From the NCBI RefSeq assembly GCF_004135675.1, contig NZ_QHLX01000001.1:372001-436000 (forward strand): a stretch of DNA of 64,000 bases, in the 5' to 3' direction. This DNA comes from Marinitoga lauensis (lineage in GTDB: Bacteria; Thermotogota; Thermotogae; Petrotogales; Petrotogaceae). A program made the position numbers and the translations under genes. Shown piece by piece: positions 38,620 through 48,620 of this stretch. Numbering within the stretch: position 1 is the stretch's first letter; each line of letters opens with the position of its first letter. The notes beneath the pieces are model-generated. The model ran no database searches. It was not told where the DNA came from and saw nothing but the letters and a program-made list of their open reading frames with translations.

Positions 38620-39359
38620 ATATATGAAAATTCTACTTTTACTTTATTAATCCATAAATCTGATGATAAACTCTTATCATCACTACTACAAAAAGTCCAG
38701 AAAATAACCCTTAAATATTCTGCTTTTTTATTTTTAATAATATCTTTAATGTCAAAAGATATTTCAAATGGTTTATAAACCGAAGCATATAGTCGGTTTA
38801 TCCATTTATGTTTTTCAAATGGATATGCATTTGTTCCCCAGGCATAAGCAACTCTACCAATTTCTTTCTTATTTTCATCAAGTACAACAAAAATAATTCC
38901 TGCAATTGCATATTTATCTTTTGATAACCTCAAGGATTTTGTTGTAAACCCCATAATATCTGAAGAAAAGAAAATCTTCGTATTATTAGAATAAGGCAAC
39001 TTAAAATCTTTATATAAATTATTTTCTGTATAACCATCCTTATGTATTCTTAACCATTTTTGGTCATCGACTTTATCTACATATATTAAGCTTCCTTCTT
39101 TTCTTCTTCCACCAATTTTCCAATCTTTATAATTTTTTGACATTTCATACTCATAATTAAATTTTTCTTTTATAATTTCTACCTTTACAAGATTACTTTT
39201 TGGAATTTTGATCAAATTATTTTTTTGTTGAATAGTAAAAATACCCTTTTGATATTGAATCAAATCTCCGGAAATAATTTTTCCATCCTTCAAATAGAAT
39301 TTTTCTCCAAAGGCAAATAAACTCATAATAAGAATAAATAATATTAATACACGTTTCAT
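38598..39359 (-). CDS. Exported protein, unknown
   Basis: A 253-aa protein with a signal peptide (residues 1-18, ending SLFAFG). Residues 20-60 (LKDGKIISGDLIQYQKG) look like a small Sm-like or SHD1-like beta barrel seen in other exported Thermotogota proteins. The remainder is beta-rich, with conserved-looking Trp residues and one Cys. No enzymatic motif. Monocistronic, with a terminator downstream. Confidence 0.6.
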   Translation of the reverse strand: MKRVLILFILIMSLFAFGEKFYLKDGKIISGDLIQYQKGIFTIQQKNNLIKIPKSNLVKVEIIKEKFNYEYEMSKNYKDWKIGGRRKEGSLIYVDKVDDQKWLRIHKDGYTENNLYKDFKLPYSNNTKIFFSSDIMGFTTKSLRLSKDKYAIAGIIFVVLDENKKEIGRVAYAWGTNAYPFEKHKWINRLYASVYKPFEISFDIKDIIKNKKAEYLRVIFWTFCSSDDKSLSSDLWINKVKVEFSYILKQSEK

Positions 39360-39395
39360 CTTCCTCTCCCCCTTTCATTGATATAATTAATTATA

Positions 39396-40752
39396 TCATA
39401 TATCAAAAAATTTCAGGTCTTCTTTAAGAATATTCATAGCTATATCTTTGTCAATGGTTGAAATTACTCCAATTGGAGCAAAAATATAATTTTTATCATA
39501 TCCTATTTTTTTGATATCTTTTGGCAATAATTCATGAGGATATTTCCTATGTTGCCATACAATAGAACTCATTATGTCCTTATTAAATCTGGATCTTGTT
39601 AACACACCACCTGTTCCAAAAATATACTTTATTGCTGTTAAATCTTTCCCCTGGGCTATTGTTTTTCTTCCAAGTGGAGTATAAATATGCTTTTTCTTTC
39701 CGGCGTGTCTTCTAATACCTTCAATAAAACAATATTCAGCTAATACCGACATAAACCTTTCATTTTTTTCACTTTTTGGATATGGTGATATTTCTTTTAC
39801 AAGTTCATCATAATTTTCAAATTTTTCTCTTAAGTTGTTTTCGCCGATCAAATCTATTACAGTATGAGCATTTACAAATACTCCCATATCTCCTTCAACA
39901 GTTCTTTTAGCTACTGGTTCAGGAGCAATCATTATACTTTGTATTTCCGGATCACCTTCTGTTACTGAATCAACATCGGTAGTTGCACCACCAATATCTA
40001 CCGTCAATACATGGTCATACATTTCACTCAATAATTGAGTGGTTCTCATAACTGCTGCAGGTGTGGGAATAATATTTTCATCAACATATTCTTCAATTTT
40101 CTCCATTCCGGGTGCATGAATTATATGTTCCGCGAACACTTCCTGTATTATTTTTCTTGCTGGTTCAACATTTAATTGATCTACTTTAGGATACACATTT
40201 TCTGTAATATATAATTTTTTATTTGATAATATTTCTTCAATTTCATCAGCAACGGCTACATTTCCTGCATAAATAATAGGAACATTTATAGGTAAATCTC
40301 TTAATAATTCTGCATTATGAATTACAGTTTCTTCTTCTCCATAATCCACACCACCAGCTAAAAATATAAGATTAGGCTTTATTTCCATTATTTTTTTTAA
40401 ATGTGATTTTCTCATTTTACCTGCAGTGATGTATTTTATAACTCCCCTGCCCCAAGAGCAGCTTCTCTTGACGCTTTTACAGTCATATCATAAACAAGAC
40501 CATGAACAGTCATTTTTAAGCCACCTGCTGCAGAAGAGGTGGCTAAAAATTTATTCCATGATATTTTTCACCTAATTTTTTTTCAATTATTTTTAGTGCT
40601 TTTTCAATACCAATTGTTATATCGCCTTCATTAATAGTCGTATAATGCTCTCCCTGAGATAAAATAATGGGTTTTTTTGAATCGATTTTATCAAATACAG
40701 TTACAATTGTCGTTGTACTGCCTATTTCTGCGGTTACCAAATCAACCTTCAT
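39396..40752 (-). CDS. GlmL/MutL-type ASKHA protein (B12-dependent mutase accessory), two frameshifts
   Basis: A 452-aa protein after repair, of the glutamate-mutase accessory GlmL family, often mislabelled as mismatch-repair MutL. N-terminal AEIGSTTTIVTVF is the ATPase phosphate-1 motif; VDIGGATTDV near residue 250 is phosphate-2. Frame changes near 40546 (T run) and 40440 (GGGG for GGGGG) are each repaired by one base. These proteins are thought to reactivate or chaperone adenosylcobalamin mutases such as glutamate or ornithine aminomutase; no mutase gene is in the window. Its start overlaps the aminotransferase stop by one base. Confidence 0.75.
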
Positions 40753-41897
40753 TATCCCACCTCGTTAATGTATTCGAATAATCTATTTAATCCTTTCTCT
40801 AAAGTTTCTATAGAATTAGCATATGATATTCTTATAAATCCTTTCGCACCAAATCCTCTACCTGGAATTACAGCTAATTTTTTAGTTTTTAATAACTGAT
40901 TTGCAAAGTTTAAATCATTATTATCATATTTTGAAATATTAATAAACAAATAAAAAGCTCCGTAAGGATATACATATTCTAAATCTGATTCTTTCATTTT
41001 TTCAATAACATATTTTCTTCTTTCATTAAATTTACTTATATAATAATCTATATTTACATCAAAAGCAGCAAGAGCACCATATTGTGCAGGTGTGTTTATA
41101 TTGGATGATATATGACTTTGTATTTTCTTAATTTCTTTTGTTATATATTTTGGAGCTACAGAATATCCGACTCTCCAACCAGTCATTGACCATGTTTTAG
41201 AAAATGCATTTATAATAATAGTTTTTTCTCTCAATTCCTGTATTTGAGTTGGTGAAAAAAATTCCCCTTCAAAAACTAATTTTTCATATACCTCATCACT
41301 AATTAAATAAATATTTTTATCCTTTATCAATTCATATATTTCAAAAAATGTTTCCTTTGGATATACTGCGCCTGTTGGATTATTTGGAGAGTTTATTATA
41401 ATTGCCTTTGTTTTTTCACTTAAATATGGTTCAATGTCAGAAGCCTTTGGAATAAAATTATTTTTAAATTTCAACGGAACATGTATAGGAATTCCTCTTG
41501 CTAATTTGATTTGTGCTTCATAACTTACCCATGATGGGTCTAAAACTATTACCTCATCACCTGGATTTAATATAGCTAATAATGTATTATATAGCGCCTG
41601 TTTCCCACCATTTGAAACCACAATATTTTCTGCATCATAATCTGTTTTTCTTGAAGTATTAATGAATTCAGCAATTTTTTCTCTTAACTCTAAAATACCT
41701 GCGGAATTAGTATATTTTGTTTTTCCTTCTGTCATAGCTTTATAAGCACTCTCAATAATTTCTTTAGGAGTTATAAAATCAGGTTCACCTGCTGTTAATT
41801 TTACAACATCATATCCAGCTTTTTCCATTTCAATTGCTTTAGCATTTAATTCCAGAGTAATAGATGGTTGAATACTTTTTACAATTTTAGAAATCAA
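40752..41897 (-). CDS. Class I aminotransferase (aspartate aminotransferase-like)
   Basis: PLP enzyme of 381 aa. Key segments: GEPDFITP near residue 38, NSPNNPTGAVYP near 168, the PLP-lysine motif NAFSKTWSMTGWRVGY near 230, and substrate-carboxylate Arg in GFIRISYA near 363. It begins with TTG, with GGAGGGA correctly spaced. Aspartate is the default substrate; others are possible. It is translationally coupled to the GlmL-like gene. Confidence 0.85.
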   Translation of the reverse strand: MISKIVKSIQPSITLELNAKAIEMEKAGYDVVKLTAGEPDFITPKEIIESAYKAMTEGKTKYTNSAGILELREKIAEFINTSRKTDYDAENIVVSNGGKQALYNTLLAILNPGDEVIVLDPSWVSYEAQIKLARGIPIHVPLKFKNNFIPKASDIEPYLSEKTKAIIINSPNNPTGAVYPKETFFEIYELIKDKNIYLISDEVYEKLVFEGEFFSPTQIQELREKTIIINAFSKTWSMTGWRVGYSVAPKYITKEIKKIQSHISSNINTPAQYGALAAFDVNIDYYISKFNERRKYVIEKMKESDLEYVYPYGAFYLFINISKYDNNDLNFANQLLKTKKLAVIPGRGFGAKGFIRISYANSIETLEKGLNRLFEYINEVG

Positions 41898-42095
41898 AAT
41901 AATCCCTCCATTTATAAAGTGTCATTTTTATTTTACTCTATTATGAAAAAAATTTCAATATCAAAATTACCTCATTTTTGTTAAAAAATGTACATCACTT
42001 CGTGGAAAAACACTTCATATTATAAAGCAAACAATTTTTCTCCAAGTGAAAAAATTCATGATTCTTATTTATAAAATATAGAAATATAATAATAA

Positions 42096-42129
42096 AAAAT
42101 AAATGAGCAATTAATTGCTCATTTATTTT
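42096..42129 (-). terminator. Terminator of murA
   Basis: Nearly 17-bp palindrome centred at 42112 (AATGAGCAATT/AATTGCTCATT) with flanking A/T runs. The 200 bases between it and the aminotransferase start are AT-rich and otherwise featureless to me. Confidence 0.8.
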
Positions 42130-42132
42130 CAT

Positions 42133-43394
42133 TTATTCATAATATTCTATTTCTAATCCTAATTTTTCTAATTTTTCAAACAACTTTTCATATCCTCTAA
42201 AAATATGGTCCACATTATTTATAACTGTTTCCCCATCTGCTATTAAAGAAGCTATCAATAACGCTGCTGATGCTCTTAAATCTGTTGCTTCTAAAGGCGC
42301 ACCAGATAATTTAGCAACGCCTGTTATAATAGCTGTATTGCCTTCAACAAATATTTTAGCTCCCATACGGTTGAGCTCATCGACATGATTAAAACGAGTT
42401 TTAAAAACATTTTCTGTAATCGATGACCTTCCTGGTATAAGACTTAAAAGAACCATTAATTGTGGTTGTAAATCCGTTGGAAATCCCGGAAATGTTGCGG
42501 TTTCCACATCTACAGGAGATAATTCTAACTTCGAAATTCCTTCTATTTTTAACTTATTATTTTCCATAACATAATTGATACCAATTTTTTCAAATATATC
42601 CAATAATGAAAATACATGTTCTTCAATAACATTATTTAATATCACTTTTTTACCTAATATAGCTCCTAATATTGCATAAGTACCGGCTTCTATTCTATCT
42701 GGAATAATCGTATACTCGGTTCCATATAACTCTTTTACGCCACATATTTTTATATTAGAAGTTCCATGTCCTTCGATTTTAGCTCCCATTGATATTAAAA
42801 AATTACATAAATCAACAATTTCCGGTTCCTGAGCACAATTGGTTAATATTGTCTCAGTTCCATCTAATAATACTGCTGTTGTAATAAGATGTTCTGTTGC
42901 TCCAACACTTGGGAACGGCAAGGAAATATGCACTTTTTCTGGTGCTCCTATAAATTTTGAATGTGTAAAACCATGTTCTATTTGTGATTCAATGCCTAAT
43001 TTTTTTAATCCTTCAAGATGAAAATTAACAGGTCTAACCCCTATTGAACATCCGCCGGGTAATGCAACTTTTGCATAACCATTTCTTATGGTTAACGGCC
43101 CTAAAACATTAAACGATGCTCTCATACGTCTTACAGGCCCATATGGTAAAACTGAATTCATATCTGAATACCTTTCAATAGTTAAAGAAGATTCATCCCA
43201 ATTTATTTTTTTTCCAGCATTTTCTAAAATTTCTATCATGGTGTTCACATCAGCTAAATTAGGTATATTATGAAGTATTATTTTTTCATCTGTTAATAAC
43301 GTGGCTGCTAAAATAGGTAAAGCAGAATTTTTTGATCCTGATATTGTTATTTCACCATTCGCCGTCTGAGGCCCAAAAACTTTAATTTTCCCAT
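42133..43394 (-). CDS. murA: UDP-N-acetylglucosamine 1-carboxyvinyltransferase, one frameshift
   Basis: First committed step of peptidoglycan synthesis. The N-terminal SGSKNSALP holds the catalytic Lys-Asn pair, and GGCSIGVRPVNFHL holds the PEP-reactive cysteine, so the enzyme would be fosfomycin-sensitive by motif. A frame change near 43380 is fixed by one A. With ATG at 43394 (GGAG nine bases upstream) the product is 420 aa, the family norm; an in-frame ATG at 43421 with GGAGG would add nine residues. It follows a degenerate-GGDEF gene by about 20-50 bases. Confidence 0.92.
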
Positions 43395-43442
43395 AGTCTC
43401 TATCTCCAATCTGTGTTCCATTTCTTATCCTCCAATCTAGAT

Positions 43443-44062
43443 CTAATCAAAAAATTTTAATATCTCCTCCGTCGATGTCAAATCCTTTGGTAAATAGAAA
43501 GAATAAAATTCTAATGTTTCAGGTAATCTGGTAAAATTCTTTAATTGATATTTTAGTCTATCTGAAATTTTAAATAATATTTCTTCATCTATATCCGGAA
43601 TTATAATAGTAAATGTAATTTTCGAATATCTCATTACAAGATCTAATGGCAGCCTTACGTTATTTCTCAAAATTTTTCCTATTTCCATTTCTGGACCTTT
43701 ATGATATTCTCCTTTGTAATCAAGATCTTTTAATTCCGGTATTTTTATTATTAACAACCCATAATTATTTCCACTTTCAAATGCTTTTTCCAACAATAAA
43801 AAGAAAACTTTATCGAAAAATTCTCTTGAGTAGACTCTACTTGCCGGATCTATAAATTTTCTCTCAATGAATCCTTCTACAAAATCACTATACGCATTTA
43901 CTTCTTCTTTCGTGAATTTATTATATTCTTCTAATAACCTGTTTGTTTCATTTATTATTTCTTTCATATTTTTTATTTCTTCTTCAAGTTTTTTATTATT
44001 TCCTTCAATTTATTATTCTCTTTTTCTAACATATTTACCTTATTTTCATATTCTCTATTCAT
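43443..44062 (-). CDS. Coiled-coil protein with degenerate GGDEF-like domain, one frameshift
   Basis: About 206 aa after repair. Start ATG at 44062 with AAAGGGGA upstream. Residues 1-55 are a Glu/Lys/Asn-rich coiled coil. The rest follows GGDEF topology: DPASRVYSREFFDKVF replaces DPLTGLxNRxxF, GLLIIKIPELK replaces the metal-binding strand, and RYSKITFTIII stands where RxGGDEF should be. All catalytic and metal residues are lost, so it can at most be a regulatory or structural relative. The frame change near 43995 is one A in a short run. Confidence 0.55.
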
Positions 44063-44076
44063 TATTTTTATCCCCT

Positions 44077-44893
44077 TTACCAATCCCAATTTTTTTTCGC
44101 CGAATATATTGTAATTTTTTTATTTAAAAAATCATCTATCTTATTTTTAACGCCTTTCGAAAAATAAATTATGCTTTTTTCTTTACTATTTTTTGGCAAT
44201 TTTCTATAATAGACTTTATAATCGTTACCCATCCATCCAGTAATAATAATAGAGTTTTCAAAGATTTTGGATACTATTGCTTTTATATTTTCTTCCGGCG
44301 AAATCTTCCAACCTAATTTCGGCAAATAAGAATCGTTTAAATATACCTTTTTATTTATTTTATCATAAAACATATAATTTTGGTTATCAAAATCTGAAAA
44401 GTAATTAATTCTCCGCCTTTTTGTTCAAGAGAATTTTTTATATCATTGTTAAAATCTTTTTCTAAATATATAATAGGAAAGATACCAGAAGCTTCAAACC
44501 CTCTAATCATAGTATATAATATCTGAGATACAATATACGGAGAACTTGCTATATAATCTAAAAAATTTTTAGAATCTTTTTTTAATGTTTTTAAATTGCC
44601 AAAAATTATAAAATCGTATCCTTTATCTAAAAGATAACTCCCTAATTCCTCACTAAATTTATAAATCAAGTCATATGAGTTTAATGTCCTAAAATAAAAT
44701 AATCCAGCTCTTCGTTTATTTCTTGCAAATTTAGCCAATAGCCATTTAATATCTCTTTATTAGGAGAATCTTTTAAAGATGTATTAATGTATCCAATGAA
44801 ATTTTCTTCTTTAAATACTGGAATTTTTTCTGAAAATAGTAGTATAGAAAAACTAATAACGAGAAATATCAGATAATATCTTTTCAAGAACAA
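44077..44893 (-). CDS. Membrane-anchored protein, possibly a degenerate GH3 (NagZ-like) domain, two frameshifts
   Basis: About 272 aa after repair. A single N-terminal membrane anchor (YYLIFLVISFSILLF) precedes an extracytoplasmic domain. Frame changes near 44700 (GG for GGG) and 44373 (T run) are repaired by one base each. The segment LGSYLLDKGYDFIIFGN and SQILYTMIRGFEASGIFP resemble the GH3 glycosidase order of 'LGxNxxxxP' and 'xxxxxxxxxGxxxxGxxP', but the catalytic KHFPGHG motif is missing. The family call is weak. I chose TTG at 44893 behind GAGGGTG, overlapping the HAD gene; ATG at 44911 is possible. Confidence 0.4.
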
Positions 44894-45675
44894 TGGCAAC
44901 ACCCTCTTCATTGTTTGATGGGCTATATATTTGGCCACAGATTTTACTTTTTCTGAAGCATTATTCATTGCATATGAATTTTTGACAAAGATAACATTGA
45001 AATATCATTTTCACTATCTCCAAAAATATAAGCGTTTTTTAAATCAATATTATATATTTCTGAAAGTTTTTTAAGTGCTATTCCCTTTGAAGAATTTTTA
45101 TTTAAAAAATCCAAATATATGTTAAAAGATCTCACAATATTTAATTTATGTTCATATTTAGAAATCATCTTTTTCTGAAAAATATCCAATTTTTCTTTTT
45201 TGGCTACAGTAAGCACCTTGGTGGGACCATTATAGCTTTTCAAAATATATTCTTCCAGATTATTCGCTATTTTATAATCAACACCAGAATGCCTTGAATA
45301 TTGTTTTATTTCCTCATTATCATTGTCGCCTATTAACTCATCATTTAAATATATTTGAACATGTATATTTTCATTTTTAGCTTCTCGAATAATTTCTATT
45401 GCATCATCTTTTTCAATATCTGATTCAAAAATTACTTCACCACTATGGGATACAACATAAGCACCGTTATATGATATAATGGGAATCTTATCTAAAAAAG
45501 GTAAATATTTTTCTATAACTAACTTTGTTGATTTATACATTCTTCCACTTGCAATTACTATAAAATAGCCTTTTTCATGAATGGTTTTGATAGCATTTAT
45601 AGTTCTTGATGTTATTCCTTCTTTAGAAGTTAGTAATGTGCCATCTAAATCAAATACAAATACTTTTTTGTTCAT
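44853..45675 (-). CDS. Cof-type HAD hydrolase, two frameshifts
   Basis: A 274-aa phosphatase of HAD subfamily IIB after repair. FDLDGTLL at the N-terminus, ASGR, LNKNSSKGIALKKL and GDSENDISML are the four motifs. The frame breaks near 44983 (A run) and 44910; repair restores the typical Cof ending AMNNASEKVKSVAKYI...EEGVAIVLEKIL. The start ATG at 45675 has TTGGAGGG upstream. The substrate is probably a sugar phosphate or FMN-like compound; it cannot be told. Confidence 0.8.
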
Positions 45676-45713
45676 TATTTCCCTCCAAGAAATTATAACA
45701 TAAAAAATTAAAA

Positions 45714-45743
45714 AACAAAAAAATGGGAATAAAATTCCCATTT
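45714..45743 (-). terminator. Terminator of tRNA-Ala(GGC)
   Basis: 10-bp stem AAATGGGAAT/ATTCCCATTT with a short loop, then a U tract on the minus strand, immediately after the tRNA. Confidence 0.85.
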
Positions 45744-45744
45744 C

Positions 45745-45818
45745 TGGTGGAGTCGATGGACTTGAACCACGACCTCTACCGTGCCATGGTAGCGCGCTCC
45801 CAGCTGCGCCACGACCCA
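45745..45818 (-). tRNA. tRNA-Ala(GGC), with apparent short T arm
   Basis: 74 bases with encoded CCA, D stem GCGC/GCGC, anticodon stem CTACC/GGTAG with loop ATGGCAC (anticodon GGC), and a G3-U70 pair, the alanine identity element. As written, position 1 is T and the T stem has only four pairs (GTGG/CCAT). Adding one G to each of the runs GGG and GG and one C to CC gives a standard 77-base tRNA with GTGGG/CCCAT. Homopolymer undercalls are the likely cause. Confidence 0.82.
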
Positions 45819-45828
45819 AACCATGATT

Positions 45829-45857
45829 ATTATATAATAAATTTTGTTAAATGTCAA
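45829..45857 (-). promoter_or_regulatory. Promoter of tRNA-Ala(GGC)
   Basis: Minus-strand TTGACA (45857-45852), 17-base spacer, TATAAT (45834-45829). The -35 box contains the TGA stop codon of the upstream phosphatase gene. Confidence 0.87.
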
Positions 45858-46977
45858 TATACATTATTTTTAATTTCTATATAATCAATAACTTTATCTA
45901 CAGGTTTTACATTATGAATATCATAATTTTTTGACTCACCTACACTTTTAACTATAATTTTTATTTTATCTTTTGTTAATTCTAAAACAACATATTCCAA
46001 AACTCCATATACAACCTTTTTGGTATATGGAACAAATTTTTTTCTCATACCCTTATCAAATGGTGCGCCACCACCACCTGTAGTAATATAGACTATACCA
46101 TTTTTTTCAAATCTTTCGTAACCATGAACATGACCATTAAATACAATTTTTACATTATATTTTTCAAATATTGGTCTCCATATTTTTTCTAATTCTGTAT
46201 TTTGTTTTCGCCAGATATATGAAGAATTATTCCAGAAAGGATAATGGTAAAAAATAATACTATATTTTTCTTTATTTTTTCTAAGTCATTCATAAGCCAC
46301 TGTGTTTCTTCTTTAAATAATTTAGAATTCAATGAAACTATTGAATCCAGAACAATAAAATGATAAATTCCATAAGAAAAGCTATACCATCTTTTGTTAT
46401 AATCACCGCCACCCTGCGGCAAATCAAAAGCCTCGTAATATGTTTGGGAATTTTTTTCATGATTACCTAATACGGATAATAAAAAGCATTTATACCTTTT
46501 ATAACATTAAAAAATTATTCCAATATCTTATATCATTTCCATTTTCTACCATATCTCCTACATTTAAAACAAATTCCGGTTTTTCTTTTATTATTTTTTC
46601 AACTAACATCCTGTGAAGTTTATCATAATATCTGGTATCTCCATATACCACAATTCTAAACTTTTTTACATTATTATTTTTTGTATGAAAATATCCTTTA
46701 TAATAATCATCAGTAGTAATAACTTCATAATAATATTGTGTATCTGGTTTTAAATCTTTTAATTTTAAATGAATTAAACCACTCTTTATATTGTTAAATA
46801 CATTAATTAAAACATTTTCTTCATATAATTTGACTTGAATATTTTTATCTAATGTTTTAAAATTAATAGTAGCATATGTTTCACCCTGATTTGTTAAATA
46901 TGGAGGCCATACAAACTTTGCTAATAATAAAGTTGAAAAAATAACGTATATTAAAAATAAAAAATAAACCTTCTCAT
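45854..46977 (-). CDS. Purple-acid-phosphatase-like metallophosphoesterase, multiply frameshifted
   Basis: About 375 aa after repair. An N-terminal signal or anchor is followed by a fibronectin-like domain (WPPYLTNQGETYATINF...), then the calcineurin-type metal-binding series VYGDTR, NVGDMVENG, LGNHE, THYPFW and FNGHVHGYER. This matches the two-domain architecture of purple acid phosphatases. At least four frame changes (near 46965, 46507, 46478 and 46247) are each repaired by one T or C. The start ATG at 46977 has GGTGAT upstream. It is exported and probably hydrolyses phosphate esters. Confidence 0.75.
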
Positions 46978-47018
46978 TCTATCACCAACCTATACAATAA
47001 AATTTTTAGGAGGATATT

Positions 47019-48560
47019 ATGAAAAAACTATATATATTTATTTTTCTTTTTTTTATTTTGTGGATTTTCCCTATTGGTAATTTGATATCCCAATTTTTTG
47101 ATTTTAACTCTTTTCTATCTGTATTAACAAAAAATAGGACATTAAGAATACTGAAATTTACATTTTTACAATCATCTTTATCTGTTTTATTTTCCTTTTT
47201 AATTGGTATTTTTCCCGCATTTTATGTTTCTAATAATAAAAATTTTTTAAGTAGGTTATTAGAAGACTCATTTTTTATCCCATTCTTTTTTCCACCAATT
47301 CCTACTATTATAGCTTTTTCACTATTATATGGTTCAAATGGTATAATGAACAAATTATTTCATATTAATATTTTATACACTTTGACAGCTATAATTTTGG
47401 CCCATTCTTTTTATAACTCTCCAATATTCGTAAAATATATATCTGACTCTTTAAAGGCTATTCCAAAAAACTATATCGAAAATGCTATTATTGATGGCTC
47501 AAACAAATGGAATATCTTTAAAAAAATAACATTTCCACTTATTTTTCCATCTATTTTAAAAGCATCATTTTTAGTATTTACATATTCTTTTGTTAGTTTT
47601 GCTATTGTTCTTTCGTTAGGTGGAATAAAATATTCAACATTTGAAGTAGCTATTTTCACTACCTTAAGGAGTTCTTTAGATTTTTCAAAAGCTTTAACAT
47701 ATGCAATAATTCAATTTTTTGTTTTATTGATATTAAATTATATCATATCAATACCAAAAATTTATGAGTTACACATTGAAGAGAATTATAAATATAAAAA
47801 CAATATTTTTATAATAATATTCTCCTTTTTTTATTTATTATACGAATATTCTATTGTTTTAACTGGAACATTGGCCGGTTTTTTTGATTTTATAAACGTC
47901 AGATTTACACTTAAAGGATTTATAAATCTTTTTTCAAAAGATTTAAATTCATTTTATCCTATAATAAAATCTTTTTATTATACTTTTTTGATATCATTTA
48001 TTGTAAGTATTATATCCATAATATTCACATATATTATTTTAAGAAATATAAAAAGTCACGATCAAATGATATTTTCAAACATTTTTATACTTTCATCATT
48101 GGGAATATCCTCAGCATTTCTGGCAATGAGCCTTTTAAACTTAAATATTAATTTTTCAATTCCATATCCAATACTTTTAGGTATAGGATATACAATTATC
48201 AGTATTCCATTGGCTTATACGTTCATGCAACAAAGAATTTTATCATTTGACTATTCATTAGTCGAAGCATCAAAAATGGATGGTGCAAGTACATTAAAAA
48301 CATTTCTCTTTATAGAATTACCTCTTTTAAGAAATACATTATTATCTGTTTTTCTCCAAATATTCGCTGTTGTTTTTGGTGAATTCACAATATCATACAC
48401 AATGCAATCAATTGATTATTTCCCATTAATCTCAAATGTAAATTATTCCCTTTCAAACGCACGATATTATTTAGAAAGTCAGGCACTGGCATCCATAACT
48501 ATAATTATAATTTTTATAATCTTTAATATTTCTACATTTTTAAACAAAGAAAAACATTAA
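47019..48560 (+). CDS. Fused ABC permease (ThiP/FbpB-like), orphan
   Basis: A 513-aa inner-membrane protein with about 12 helices: two copies of the binding-protein-dependent permease domain. Each has an EAA-like cytoplasmic loop: ENAIIDGSNKWNIFKKITFP near residue 155, and VEASKMDGASTLKTFLFIELP near 415. Fused double permeases are typical of thiamine and ferric-iron importers. No ATPase or binding-protein gene is adjacent, so partners must be elsewhere. Start ATG with TTAGGAGGA upstream, 41 bases from the divergent phosphatase gene. Confidence 0.78.
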   Translation: MKKLYIFIFLFFILWIFPIGNLISQFFDFNSFLSVLTKNRTLRILKFTFLQSSLSVLFSFLIGIFPAFYVSNNKNFLSRLLEDSFFIPFFFPPIPTIIAFSLLYGSNGIMNKLFHINILYTLTAIILAHSFYNSPIFVKYISDSLKAIPKNYIENAIIDGSNKWNIFKKITFPLIFPSILKASFLVFTYSFVSFAIVLSLGGIKYSTFEVAIFTTLRSSLDFSKALTYAIIQFFVLLILNYIISIPKIYELHIEENYKYKNNIFIIIFSFFYLLYEYSIVLTGTLAGFFDFINVRFTLKGFINLFSKDLNSFYPIIKSFYYTFLISFIVSIISIIFTYIILRNIKSHDQMIFSNIFILSSLGISSAFLAMSLLNLNINFSIPYPILLGIGYTIISIPLAYTFMQQRILSFDYSLVEASKMDGASTLKTFLFIELPLLRNTLLSVFLQIFAVVFGEFTISYTMQSIDYFPLISNVNYSLSNARYYLESQALASITIIIIFIIFNISTFLNKEKH

Positions 48561-48564
48561 TTTT

Positions 48565-48593
48565 TTGAAGAAAAAATGAAAATATGATATAAT
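48565..48593 (+). promoter_or_regulatory. Promoter of the prfA operon
   Basis: TTGAAG at 48565-48570 and TATAAT at 48588-48593, spacer 17, followed by AAGGAG before prfA. Confidence 0.65.
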
Positions 48594-48620
48594 ACCAAAA
48601 AAAGAATAAGGAGTGTTTAT

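Noticed and set aside
39396-40752. DNA mismatch repair protein MutL
   Set aside because: The sequence is of the GlmL type with ASKHA ATPase motifs, not the GHKL ATPase of mismatch-repair MutL.
45676-45819. N-terminal extension of the Cof-type HAD protein
   Set aside because: It translates the tRNA-Ala gene and terminator; the real start at 45675 has a good ribosome site.
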